Shown here: piece by piece, positions 11,445-20,974 of the stretch
Numbering within the stretch: position 1 is the first letter of the stretch
Layout of the letters: every line of letters begins with the position of its first letter
Origin: Amoebidium appalachense
Lineage: Eukaryota; Ichthyosporea
DNA length: 64,000 nucleotides
Direction: 5' to 3'
NCBI GenBank assembly: GCA_963693365.1
Contig: CAVNZM010000003.1
Span: forward strand, 14,570,001-14,634,000
Program-made: the position numbers and the translations under genes
The notes under the pieces: model-generated
Told to the model about the DNA's origin: nothing
The model's input: only the letters and a program-made list of their open reading frames with translations
Databases searched by the model: none

Positions 11445-11498
11445 AGCCTGGTGGTTTGCTTGTCTAACGACACCACCAGGCTCCCGACAAGGGGGGAG
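11445..11498 (+). promoter_or_regulatory. Hairpin plus polypurine tract of gypsy-1
   Basis: Inverted arms AGCCTGGTGGT (11,445-11,455) and ACCACCAGGCT (11,472-11,482) are followed by the purine tract that abuts the 3' LTR. The same 11-bp arms occur at the same place in gypsy-2 while the loop differs, so the structure seems selected. Confidence 0.6.
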
Positions 11499-11985
11499 TG
11501 TAAACAACTGTACACATGAACTGTACATGTTTACTAAAGAATGTGATCTACTAGCACACGATTCGTGCTTTGTCATGAATATCACATAAATATTACTAAG
11601 TATGTCCGCACCAATAGGACTCACTCTGACCTAAGAATTGAACCATATATGATTCTATTGCTGCATACCACATAAACGAAGTGGACCAATAAGGGGTTTG
11701 CATAAATAGGACGAAGGTCTGACTGGCTCGGACCGCACCAGAATCACGAATGGCATGTTGCCACCCGCGCTGGCCGCGGATGAACCAATCCTGGGCCTTG
11801 ATCCGAAACCTGGGGGCTATATAACAAAGCCGTCCCAGTACGGGGATCACATCAGTGAAGTCTGAGACAGACTGAGTCGGCCCATGGTAAAAGCAACCTG
11901 GCCGCGTGTGCCTTTCTACCCGTTCTCTGTCTTTATTTTGATTCAGTTGTACTCTGCCTTATCCTAACTAGTCCAACTGTTTACA
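11499..11985 (+). repeat. 3' LTR of gypsy-1
   Basis: This 487-bp LTR is almost identical to 2,422-2,901, with 7 extra bases (ACTAAGT-type insert near 11,596). It directly follows the purine tract GACAAGGGGGGAG. Confidence 0.9.
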
Positions 11986-11990
11986 GATAT

Positions 11991-13345
11991 CTGGGCATAT
12001 GGATGCAATTTTTATATTTCTTTTGACTGGATTTATTCGACGGAAAGATATGCAAGTATGCACGGCATACTGAGAAGACAATAAAAATTTCACGAGTTAT
12101 CCAGTAACAAGTGCATACTGAGATACCTGAACACTGTGTGAAAATCATATAAATACTCAATGTGACGACCAGCAGAATTCAACAAAAAGTCTAAAGTGTT
12201 CACATTTCCAGCCAGTGTAGCAGACACCCGTAGGGAAAGAGGTAAAACGCGACATAAAAACTCACACCTATCAACATGCTTTTGATTAAAAAGTTCAGCA
12301 CAAAAGCGGCACCAGCGGCGATGAAAAAAAGAATTACAACGCCACTGCACAACTCCCCAGGCAATATCAACATCAGAGCACCATACAGACTTATCTACTA
12401 GGGTGGTATCCATACGTACAGCAGGAGCAATGTATCTCAGGCTGCCAAAGCTCCCAAAAAGCGATAATATTGATCAGTACGGTGTTGCCTAAGGAACATA
12501 ACACATGCCGACTGAGTTCTTGTTGTTTTGTGTGGGTAAACGGGGAAGCAGAGTGCACAGATGGGTGTTATGTTATACACAACACAGAGACACACGGGAG
12601 AAACACAACCGGAGAGGTGGAACGATTACTGGGGCCATAGGAAATGATTCGACTGCTTGATATTTATTTCAAGATGAAGTCCCTTTTATACTTGGGAATG
12701 TGAAATCGATAAACCAATCAGAAAGACGAAAACTATGAGTGTAAAATATATCGATCGAAATGTCTGTCGACACATAGAAGATAAATGCAATCCTCTAATG
12801 AAAGTAACTTCTAATAAAAACACGGAAACATTTAACAAAATGAAACCACTTATGTAACTATTAGTTCACATCATACATTTATACATGTTCTTAACATAAC
12901 ACGTTTAAATATAAGTATTCCTAATGGTCGGAGAACATAGAGCAATGCTACGTCGTGAGAAAAGAAGGGAAAGGAATGGGAAAGGAATGTAAGTTACTAT
13001 ATTTGGGAAAATACAATCGAGATCTGATTGGACGACATATTTAGATATTGACACAAACGACAATACGTGTGCGCGAGCTAAATATCTCGATACGTACACA
13101 GATCTAAGATATCGGTGTACACGGAAACAGAAAGGAAAGAAAGGAAAAGGGAAAAGGAAACAAACTACAGCAAACTAATAAACATATATAAAACTCAACT
13201 TCTAAGTCTTGCTATGAATCATGGGAAGATGACAGTTTTACCTTTGATTTCTCTATCAGAACGAGAAAGAAACTTATACTGCATATGGTAATAACTCGAA
13301 AAGGCAGAAAGAACAGGAAGAGAAAAAGAAAGAGAGAGTGAGATA
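11991..13345. other. Unassigned AT-rich DNA between gypsy-1 and gypsy-2
   Basis: The first bases continue the GGATATC tandem repeat. From 12,600 on the sequence is AT-rich with short purine-rich runs. It may include the 3' part of the LINE whose RT fragment lies beyond gypsy-2 (21,760-22,245, minus strand), because gypsy-2 splits that locus. I see no RNA gene. Confidence 0.35.
12090..12413 (-). CDS. Hypothetical ORF, 107 codons
   Basis: The ORF stays open about 60 nt upstream of its first ATG. The product is rich in Cys, Trp and Phe and resembles ordinary protein rather than repeat translation, but I recognise no domain. It could be a chance ORF or a remnant of a transposon. Confidence 0.2.
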   Translation of the reverse strand: MDTTLVDKSVWCSDVDIAWGVVQWRCNSFFHRRWCRFCAELFNQKHVDRCEFLCRVLPLSLRVSATLAGNVNTLDFLLNSAGRHIEYLYDFHTVFRYLSMHLLLDNS

Positions 13346-13955
13346 TGTAAACATCTGTACACGCCGTACATGTTTACTATTACGAATATACTGTACATAT
13401 CATAGTGATCACGTAGATATTGTGTACATATGATCAGATCAATATCACACGCGACAGCCGCGGGCTGCGGCTCACGACTGAGCCGCGGCGCCGGCAATAT
13501 GCAGTGGCCGTGCAGTCAGTATGAACCAATAGAATTCGAGAACCGCTAGGATAGGAATGCAAGTCTCATCCACTACGGAGGCGACATCTATAGCTAAACG
13601 AACGGAACCAATAAGGAAATCAGACCCAGTTGCATAAACCTAAACGGGCTTAAGTATTGACCAATCATTTGCCACAAAGTTATCCTTTTAGTTAGCTTCA
13701 TGTTATTGGTGCACTGTGTGCACATAAAGACGACCGCACTCTTCTGACTGGTCAGAAGTCACGAAGGCATCAATGCCACCCATCCAGATGATCCGGAACC
13801 TGGGGGCTATATAAACAAGCCGTCCCAGTACGGGGGATCACTCTGAACGAGCACATTAAATAGTAACCTGGCCGCGTGTGCCTTACTACCCGTTCTCTGT
13901 CTTTATTCTGATTCAGTTGTTCTCTGCCTTATCCCAACTAGTTCAACTGTTTACA
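13346..13955 (+). repeat. 5' LTR of gypsy-2
   Basis: The LTR begins TGTAAACA and ends TGTTTACA, an 8-bp terminal inverted repeat shared with gypsy-1. Confidence 0.93.
13807..13816 (+). promoter_or_regulatory. TATA box in gypsy-2 LTR
   Basis: CTATATAAAC lies in a block (CCTGGGGGCTATATA...GCCGTCCCAGTACGGGG) that is conserved between the LTRs of gypsy-1 and gypsy-2, so it is the likely core promoter. Confidence 0.6.
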
Positions 13956-13956
13956 T

Positions 13957-13970
13957 TGGCGACCGCGCAG
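13957..13970 (+). promoter_or_regulatory. Primer-binding site of gypsy-2
   Basis: TGGCGACCGCGCAG starts one base after the LTR and is complementary to a tRNA 3' end of the form CTGCGCGGTCGCCA. The same site follows the 5' LTR of gypsy-1. I cannot name the tRNA from sequence alone. Confidence 0.75.
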
Positions 13971-14007
13971 TTCCAGAATCTCACATCTTTCAAGAATCTC
14001 TTCAACC

Positions 14008-16008
14008 ATGGCGGGCGAATTTGACGACTACCCTGTACTCTCGGACAATGAAAGCAAACTGACACGTGACACCAAGAAGCCTACCGCAGTCAAACCGCCG
14101 CCCCCAACGCAGAAGAAAGCCAAGACTCCGGGGCAGGGCACGAAAACACTCCCCACCCCTCCCCCTACACAGCCTCGTGCTCCCCAGAAACCGAACACGA
14201 TCACAAAACCCAACACACACACGAACACAAAGGCAACTACGAAGCCCACTGGCAACGAACAAACGAAGCCCAACGAAAGCACGAAACCCAAAGACAAAAC
14301 GAAGCGCAACGAACACACGAAAACCAACGAACATACGAACACCAACGAACACACGAACACCAACAAACACACGAACGAACTTCAAGTAGCAACGAAGGAA
14401 AAAACGAAACAAGACCGGGACACTGCCACAGCTCTGGCAGAGGTGCGGGGCCGTGTTCTCTCCAAGTTCTATCGTATTGAAACTCTGAGACGTGCCATTC
14501 AAACTGCAATCGATGCTGGGCGGCCTGTGATGGACCTCGAAGCTGATGTCGCGCAGATTTACAGTGAGATTTCGCAGATGGAAGACACCACACTGTCTAG
14601 AATGTTGTGCACGTCCGCGAAATGGTCTGAGTTGGAGCGGGAAGCACAGTTGGTGGCTGAGGCACGTGTGAAAAATACGACGGTGCCCACCACCCCCCGT
14701 CCTCCCCCACCCACCACAGGCAAGAAGCCTTTGTCCCCGGTCCCATCTGGGTGCACTGATCCCAAGGTAATTGCACCTCCCGCACCCCCCACTAAATTTA
14801 CATATAAGGATGTGCTTGCGCGCACACTCAGCTACACTGATTCTGATGCTGAAAATGAAGAAAAACACGAACAAAGTTACGAAGACACACCCACAAACGA
14901 AAACGAACACATGACTGCGAAAGTGCATGAAGAAGATCACTTCGACCAGCCTAAAGCACCCGTATTTAACGAAATCCCCCTTGCAGGATCCCCTCTGGCG
15001 TCTGCAGGTGGACTGGCAGGCACGCCAAGTCGCCCGAGAGGCTCTGATGTCAGCACAGGCTCAGGAGGTAAGGCTGGGTCTATATTGAACAAGCACTTTG
15101 CAGAGCACGAAAAACTGTGGTTGCACCCTCTCCGCCAGTTGCATGCATCCGAATACGGCCCCATCTTGGCTGCATTGAAACTACCAGAATACAAGGGTGA
15201 CTTGCAGGATAAATGCACGGTGATTGAATGGCTGCACGAATTTTCCCAGCAGATGTTTTGCATTGCAGGGGTCCCCCCCACACTTGCTGTTCGCTGGGCG
15301 GTGCAGTGCTTTCCTCTTGCTTCCCCCGCCCGTGTGTGGTACACGAATTTTACCAGGACACAGGGAGAACTCACGTTTGATGCATTTGCACATGCACTAG
15401 TTACGAAATTTCACGACCAGCGTGTGCAAGAGGCACTCAGTGCCGAATTAAATGCACTCAAACAAGGCAAGCAAAAGGTGGCCGAATTTGCAAGCAGGCA
15501 TGCGCGTTTGTGGGCACGTGTGTACCCCCTTAAGTCTGAGGCACACCAAATTTTGGATTTGTCTCACCGATTGGGTGGGGAAGACGAACAAGAATTTCGC
15601 AAATATCAACTCAGACAAACACGAAAAGAAGAAGAATTGACCCTGTCTGGAGTTGTTGCCTATCTCGCAGAAAAAGAAAGAGACAGGCACACACGAACCC
15701 CATCCACCATTCTAACACAGAAACCCCCCACAAAACAGCAACCCGGTGGTGGATCTGGTGCCAGCGAGAAGCCGTCTATTTTTTCGCGCATGGGCACCAC
15801 CCCCTGCAACCGTGGGTGCAAGTACGGCAGCCACGCCGAAGGCAAGACGTGCCCGGCCCTCAAATTCGAATGCCACTCCTGCAAGCAGAAGGGGCACTTT
15901 GGGGGGTCACCAATTTGCCCCAAGTACGACCCCAACTTTAAGAAGGGAACCCGCAAGGCAGAGATTGAGGCTAATCGGGCCAAGTTCAAGAGAGCACGTG
16001 TAGAATAG
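14008..16008 (+). CDS. Gag of gypsy-2
   Basis: This 666-codon ORF starts at the first ATG after the primer-binding site (context ACCATGG). Residues about 70-130 form a low-complexity tract rich in Thr, Asn, Lys and His. A retrotransposon-gag capsid-like region spans about 370-540, and a zinc knuckle lies near 621-636 (CHSCKQKGHFGGSPIC), with a longer His-Cys spacing than the standard CCHC. The ORF ends in UAG (16,006-16,008). The frame then continues open into the protease region, so the stop may be read through to make Gag-Pol. Confidence 0.9.
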   Translation: MAGEFDDYPVLSDNESKLTRDTKKPTAVKPPPPTQKKAKTPGQGTKTLPTPPPTQPRAPQKPNTITKPNTHTNTKATTKPTGNEQTKPNESTKPKDKTKRNEHTKTNEHTNTNEHTNTNKHTNELQVATKEKTKQDRDTATALAEVRGRVLSKFYRIETLRRAIQTAIDAGRPVMDLEADVAQIYSEISQMEDTTLSRMLCTSAKWSELEREAQLVAEARVKNTTVPTTPRPPPPTTGKKPLSPVPSGCTDPKVIAPPAPPTKFTYKDVLARTLSYTDSDAENEEKHEQSYEDTPTNENEHMTAKVHEEDHFDQPKAPVFNEIPLAGSPLASAGGLAGTPSRPRGSDVSTGSGGKAGSILNKHFAEHEKLWLHPLRQLHASEYGPILAALKLPEYKGDLQDKCTVIEWLHEFSQQMFCIAGVPPTLAVRWAVQCFPLASPARVWYTNFTRTQGELTFDAFAHALVTKFHDQRVQEALSAELNALKQGKQKVAEFASRHARLWARVYPLKSEAHQILDLSHRLGGEDEQEFRKYQLRQTRKEEELTLSGVVAYLAEKERDRHTRTPSTILTQKPPTKQQPGGGSGASEKPSIFSRMGTTPCNRGCKYGSHAEGKTCPALKFECHSCKQKGHFGGSPICPKYDPNFKKGTRKAEIEANRAKFKRARVE

Positions 16009-17478
16009 GAAGGCGGGCAAGGGACTGGTCTCTCCCCAGTAGAACATAATGTATTTGATTTAATAGCAGAGCTGGAACTGTGTTCCCCTCTGGCAGATAA
16101 ATTGCAAAATAAATCTACTGGTGCGGAAATTTCTGTTGTCTCGGAGCCCTCCCACGAATCTGCATGTGCCCCACCCCCCCACGAACAGTTACCCCCGTGT
16201 ACTGACCCCCCCATGCACACGCACACCCCGCCCCCGCGCAAAAAGAAAAATGTGCATTTTGCTGACCGTGTGCACTCCTCCATTGCAGAACCACGGCATG
16301 AAAATGCCACTGTGTGCACATTAACCCACGAAAATAAATGCACAGCCACACTTGCGCGAATGTATGTGCATGGGAAGCTAGTCACAGTAGTTGTCGACTC
16401 TGGTGCTAGCCATAGCTGTATAAGCACAGCATTTTACGAATCTCTCCCTGTAGTGGCAAGAAAACGAATTCAGCATGTTCCTAATTTTAGTGTACTGGAT
16501 GCACAAAGTAACGAAATGACATGCCAAGGAAGTATATCTCTCACTTTCGCCATTCCCAACGAATCTGCTCTAGTGGTGCACAGATGGCATGTGATTGATA
16601 ATCTACCATATGATGCCTTATTAGGTGTTGATTTCATGGGGCCACAACAGGGACGAATTGATTACGGTGCTGCAGAACTTTCGTTCATGTATGCTAAGGG
16701 AAATCGCAGGTGCAGTATTCCGGTGTGGTGGTTGCGTGGGAGTGCGGAGGAGACAGCTGTTTCTCGCGTATTAATTACCACCACAGGTATTCACCTCCCG
16801 GTAGATGCGTCAAATATCGCAACGTGTAAAATAAAACTCGCTGCCGGCGCACCACCACCACGAACTTTAGACTGTTGTATGGGCACAGTGGTTCCATGTG
16901 GTCCACTTAATTCACGGGCTTACACAACAGCATGCAGTGTCACCAGTTTAGCTCGAATTTCGAATAACGAACCCCCCCTCTCCACTAGCGAAGAAAGTGT
17001 GATCGAGGACGAATACGAATGCAAGGTGTTGTTGACTAACACATCGGACCATCATGTGTACCTAGGCCCTGGTACGGAGGTGGCCATGTTTATTCCCTTG
17101 CAATCAGATGACACTGTTACTCTTTTAGCACGTCCACACTCCGGTAATGGAACCAGGAGGGCGACAACCCCACACCCTGGCCATCCATTAGGTACCTCTG
17201 CTAAAACGAACTTTTCTTCGCAGGAATCAACCGAAGAACCCACCGAACACGAACCACACACTTTCCAGGCGGCTACTAATATTAACGGTAGTATTAAGGT
17301 GTGTGAACGGAGTAAAATTATGAATATGAGTACGAAAGAGAACACCACACAGCGCAGTTCCACGAAAATGAATGGTTTTGGTAATCCAGCACGAACAAAA
17401 CCAGAGGTAGGGCCACCTACTATCGAAGCAGCAGATGGGGCACCATCTACCACTGCACTGGAGGATACGAATAATTGA
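16009..17478 (+). CDS. Protease region of gypsy-2 pol
   Basis: The region is open from the gag UAG to a UGA at 17,476-17,478. The first ATG-like start is near 16,102, but readthrough from gag would need no start. The retropepsin active site is VDSGASHSC (nt about 16,393-16,420) in a typical aspartic protease fold context, followed by LLGVDFMG. The C-terminal part contains NTSDHHVYLGPGTEV, the best-preserved block in decayed gypsy-1. It would cleave the polyprotein in the particle. Confidence 0.85.
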   Translation, partial: EGGQGTGLSPVEHNVFDLIAELELCSPLADKLQNKSTGAEISVVSEPSHESACAPPPHEQLPPCTDPPMHTHTPPPRKKKNVHFADRVHSSIAEPRHENATVCTLTHENKCTATLARMYVHGKLVTVVVDSGASHSCISTAFYESLPVVARKRIQHVPNFSVLDAQSNEMTCQGSISLTFAIPNESALVVHRWHVIDNLPYDALLGVDFMGPQQGRIDYGAAELSFMYAKGNRRCSIPVWWLRGSAEETAVSRVLITTTGIHLPVDASNIATCKIKLAAGAPPPRTLDCCMGTVVPCGPLNSRAYTTACSVTSLARISNNEPPLSTSEESVIEDEYECKVLLTNTSDHHVYLGPGTEVAMFIPLQSDDTVTLLARPHSGNGTRRATTPHPGHPLGTSAKTNFSSQESTEEPTEHEPHTFQAATNINGSIKVCERSKIMNMSTKENTTQRSSTKMNGFGNPARTKPEVGPPTIEAADGAPSTTALEDTNN

Positions 17479-20400
17479 CGAAAGCGTACGCACGAATGTA
17501 CCTCCGACGGGGAAGCCGCCACAGACGACGACTTGCCTTTTGGGGTCAAACCTCCAGAAGAATACGACATGCCTGGAACTCCCCCAGACCAACGGAAACC
17601 GTTGGCGAAACGGATACGAAAACTGCTTAAGAAATGGAAGCATGTGTTCTCTGCACACGACAACGACTTTGGTTTGAGTACCTTAGACGAACTGTCGATC
17701 GAAGTAACTACCACCATACCACAGTACCGCAGGCCCTATAACATCCCACATCACCTTCGCGATAGCCTACACAAACAAATTCAAAATTGGGTAGAGTTTG
17801 GAGTGATTGAGCCTGCGTCCAGCCCTTACTCCGCTCCGATGGTGTTGGTGGCGAAAAAGGACGGGTCTTTAAGAGTCTGCATTGATTTTAGAATGCTGAA
17901 CTTGATTACGAAGAAAGACGGTTACCCTTTACCACGAATTGACATGGCTCTGGGTATGCTCAGAGGTGCCCGCGTGTTTTCCGCACTTGATTTAAACGGT
18001 GGTTACCACCAAGTCAAAGTAGCCGATAACGACAAAGAAAAACTTGCATTTACCACCCCCTGGGGGCAGTATCAATTCGCACGCGCACCTTTTGGAGTAA
18101 GTAACATGCCTGCTGTCTTTTCAAGGATGATGAACCGTGTATTCGCTGGTATGCTGTGGACACATGTACTCATATATCTCGATGATATATTAGTTATGTC
18201 ACCCACTATCGAAGAACATTTTGGGCATTTAGATTCATGTTTTTCCCGGCTCTGTGATGCAGGATTAAAACTGAAAGGCAGAAAATGCTCTTTGTTCATG
18301 GAAGAAGTTGGCTATTTAGGCCATCGCGTATGCCCGGATGGTATTAAGGTAGACCCAGAAAAAGTGGCAGCAATAAAGAATAAAAGCTACCCACAAAATT
18401 TATCTGAGCTACGAAGTGACCTCGGGTTATTTTCATATTATCGAATATTTGTGGACGATTTCAGCCATACGGCTGAACCACTCACGCGAATGCTGGGCAC
18501 CTCGAAGGAGGATTCAGAATTACTAAAACGAATTCACGCAAAAATGCCCCCCTCTACGAAACCCGCCAAACGCAACGGCAGCGCAAAACAACGAAAAGAC
18601 GAAGCAAAAAATTTGCACGCCGATTCTGCAGCTATTTTGGCCACGAAAAAGAAAGCACAGAAAAATGCTGCATGGGTGTGGGGTACGGAACAGGAGAAAG
18701 CATACGATACCCTTAAGAATGCGTTAATTAATGCACCTGTGCTTGCTCACCCCGATTTCACCAAACCTTTTATTGTTGACTCAGATGCTTCACAGTATGC
18801 TCTGGGCGCAGTGATTTCGCAGGTAGGTGATGACGGCAAAGAACGACCCATAGCTTATGCTAGCAGAACACTCTCTAAGAGTGAACGAAATTATGCGGCG
18901 AATAAAAGGGAAGCCTTAGGTGTGTATTGGGCTGTGTGCAAAGCATTTCGCGCTTACACCTATGGGGCTCCTTTCTTGTTACGAACCGACCACTCCAGCT
19001 TGACGCGCATTCTGTCTACCGGCGATGCACCGGAACCTGTTGTTGCAGGCTGGCAAATGGCGCTTTCCGCATACACATACGAAATTCAGCACAGGGCGGG
19101 CAAACACCACAGCAATGCTGATGGACTCTCTCGGCCATCTAAAGAAAATGCGCAACCAGGACCCGAAGATACTGAGCTGACATACCCCTCACTGATCGGC
19201 ACAGTCTCGGGCTCGTCCACGGTGTTTGCGGTAACACGCTCCGCCGCAGCGACAGCGCAGGCACAAGCTGCCACCCACCCACCCCCAGCTGAACCCACGA
19301 AACCTAATACCACGCCGCCAGAATTTATTCCCCCAAAAGCGGATGGACGAATGCCCACCTATGAACAGTATGTGTCAGCACAGAAGGCTGATAAACACAT
19401 TGCGAAAGTCAGGGCCTACCTGGAAAAAGCACCGGGCTACGAATTATTTGGCAACGAAATCGCGATGGAAGCTAGTCGCTGCACCATAGACAATGACCTT
19501 GTGTATGTGTGGGTCCTAGAACAGCGTGGCCCCCGCAAACCCAGCAAGGAACCACGAATTTGGGTGCCGTCTACGCTTGTGCGCCTCGTTTTGGCCGCAT
19601 GTCACGACGCCCCAACCGCAGGTCACCTCGACGCAGCACGCACCTTCCACCGTGTTACCCAGATAGCATGGTGGCCACGTGTATGGCAAGACTCGGTGCA
19701 GTGGGTAACCACATGCAAAGCCTGTCAATACCGGAAGACACCCCGAATGCAAAAGAAACTACGAATTCACGATGGTTTTATCCCCACCTATCCCTTTCAA
19801 TACGTGTCTATGGACATTACTGAGATGCCTACGAAATCTGATCTCAGAGTTTCCCTGTTGGTGTTTCTCGACCTCTTCACTCGCTGGCCGGAAGTGATTT
19901 TATTTCACAAAACACCCACAGCCGAAGATGTGGCAAAGGCATTCGAAGACTCCATCTACTGCCGTCACGGTCGTCCGGAATTTTTAGTATCAGACAACGG
20001 CGCGAATTTGGCAGCTATGTTGGTCACAGATGTCTGTCGAGTGTTGGCTACAAAACGAATTTTTGCAAGTCCCTACAGCCCCCAGACCAATGGTGCCGTA
20101 GAGCGATTCAATCGCACACTTAAGAATATTCTTGCCACTCTCGTGCAGGATAAACACCACGAATGGATTGACTACTTACCGCAAGTACTGTTTTCCTACC
20201 GCACCGCCTACCACTCTTCCTTGGGGGACACGCAATTCTTCATGCTTTATGGCAGAGATCCGGTCGAGCCCCCCCGCCCCCCAATTGCGGCTTCATGTGG
20301 GATGGAGACGGAGGAATACCGTCGAGAACTACTGCAACGAGTGCAGTATGCCCGGCAAACAGTCACACGAATTATGTCTGAAGCTGCCCGTCGTAGTAAA

Positions 20401-20910
20401 ATCACGGCTAACAAAAATGCTCGTGAACCCACAGAACTCGAGGGTCTGGTGTTGAAAGCAGTCACAGACTCCACCACCGACCACAGTCTACCCACGGCAC
20501 TCAGACCTAAATGGGAAGGTCCGTATCGCGTCCTGCGGCGCGTTACCGACGCCCCCATGTCTTACGAAATTCAGCGGGTTGGGTCAACGGACACCGTTCG
20601 AGCACACGCACGTCACTTGAAGCCGTATTTTCCCCGTGACGACGTTGATATGACGCCAGCCGACTCTGGTCCGCAAGATTCACCCACCCCCACCTTCGAA
20701 GTGGCAAAAATTATTGCCCACAAGTACGACTCGGCAACTGCCCAAGCCCTTTACAAAGTTCGTTGGAAAGGGTACACGGCTAAGAACGACACCTGGGAAC
20801 CTCACTCCGGCCTGCAAGACACAGCCGCAGGAGCACTCACAGACTACCTAGGTACTTTGGTGGCCGGCCCTGCCAGCCAGCCCGCACGAAAGAAGCGCCG
20901 ACGTCGCTAA
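17479..20910 (+). CDS. RT - RNase H - integrase - chromodomain of gypsy-2 pol
   Basis: In the same frame as gag and protease, this ORF is open from the UGA at 17,476. Counting from 17,533: RT with first Asp in SALDLNGGY and the YLDD box near 215; RNase H starting at VDSDASQY near 415; the integrase HHCC zinc domain near 689-735 (HLDAARTF...CKACQ); and the DDE triad in SMDITEM (about 760), VSDNGAN (about 819) and AVERFNRT (about 856). A GPYRVLRR motif follows, then a chromodomain near 1,054-1,110 (YKVRWKGY, TWEPHSGL). No frameshift is seen, so the element looks competent apart from the two stops. Confidence 0.93.
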   Translation, partial: RKRTHECTSDGEAATDDDLPFGVKPPEEYDMPGTPPDQRKPLAKRIRKLLKKWKHVFSAHDNDFGLSTLDELSIEVTTTIPQYRRPYNIPHHLRDSLHKQIQNWVEFGVIEPASSPYSAPMVLVAKKDGSLRVCIDFRMLNLITKKDGYPLPRIDMALGMLRGARVFSALDLNGGYHQVKVADNDKEKLAFTTPWGQYQFARAPFGVSNMPAVFSRMMNRVFAGMLWTHVLIYLDDILVMSPTIEEHFGHLDSCFSRLCDAGLKLKGRKCSLFMEEVGYLGHRVCPDGIKVDPEKVAAIKNKSYPQNLSELRSDLGLFSYYRIFVDDFSHTAEPLTRMLGTSKEDSELLKRIHAKMPPSTKPAKRNGSAKQRKDEAKNLHADSAAILATKKKAQKNAAWVWGTEQEKAYDTLKNALINAPVLAHPDFTKPFIVDSDASQYALGAVISQVGDDGKERPIAYASRTLSKSERNYAANKREALGVYWAVCKAFRAYTYGAPFLLRTDHSSLTRILSTGDAPEPVVAGWQMALSAYTYEIQHRAGKHHSNADGLSRPSKENAQPGPEDTELTYPSLIGTVSGSSTVFAVTRSAAATAQAQAATHPPPAEPTKPNTTPPEFIPPKADGRMPTYEQYVSAQKADKHIAKVRAYLEKAPGYELFGNEIAMEASRCTIDNDLVYVWVLEQRGPRKPSKEPRIWVPSTLVRLVLAACHDAPTAGHLDAARTFHRVTQIAWWPRVWQDSVQWVTTCKACQYRKTPRMQKKLRIHDGFIPTYPFQYVSMDITEMPTKSDLRVSLLVFLDLFTRWPEVILFHKTPTAEDVAKAFEDSIYCRHGRPEFLVSDNGANLAAMLVTDVCRVLATKRIFASPYSPQTNGAVERFNRTLKNILATLVQDKHHEWIDYLPQVLFSYRTAYHSSLGDTQFFMLYGRDPVEPPRPPIAASCGMETEEYRRELLQRVQYARQTVTRIMSEAARRSKITANKNAREPTELEGLVLKAVTDSTTDHSLPTALRPKWEGPYRVLRRVTDAPMSYEIQRVGSTDTVRAHARHLKPYFPRDDVDMTPADSGPQDSPTPTFEVAKIIAHKYDSATAQALYKVRWKGYTAKNDTWEPHSGLQDTAAGALTDYLGTLVAGPASQPARKKRRRR

Positions 20911-20918
20911 CTTCCCTC

Positions 20919-20974
20919 AGCCTGGTGGTTTACCGTCTCCAGACCATACCACCAGGCTCCCGAGAAGGGGGGAG
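20919..20974 (+). promoter_or_regulatory. Hairpin and polypurine tract of gypsy-2
   Basis: Arms AGCCTGGTGGT (20,919-20,929) and ACCACCAGGCT (20,948-20,958) can form an 11-bp stem just after the pol stop codon. The purine tract follows and primes plus-strand DNA synthesis at the LTR border. Confidence 0.65.

Larger units (their letters stand above)
2422..11985 (+). mobile_element. Ty3/gypsy-type element gypsy-1: near-identical LTRs, decayed interior
   Basis: The LTRs at 2,422-2,901 and 11,499-11,985 both start TGTAAACA and end TGTTTACA. They differ by a 7-bp indel and about one substitution. A 5-bp target duplication GATAT flanks the element (2,417-2,421 and 11,986-11,990). The primer-binding site TGGCGACCGCGCAG follows the 5' LTR after one base, and a purine tract precedes the 3' LTR. 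The interior aligns in patches with gypsy-2 (for example 9,541-9,640 with 16,990-17,100, and 10,290-10,400 with 18,230-18,320) but has no long ORF. Nested inside are DIRS element D2 and a SINE. Confidence 0.9.
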
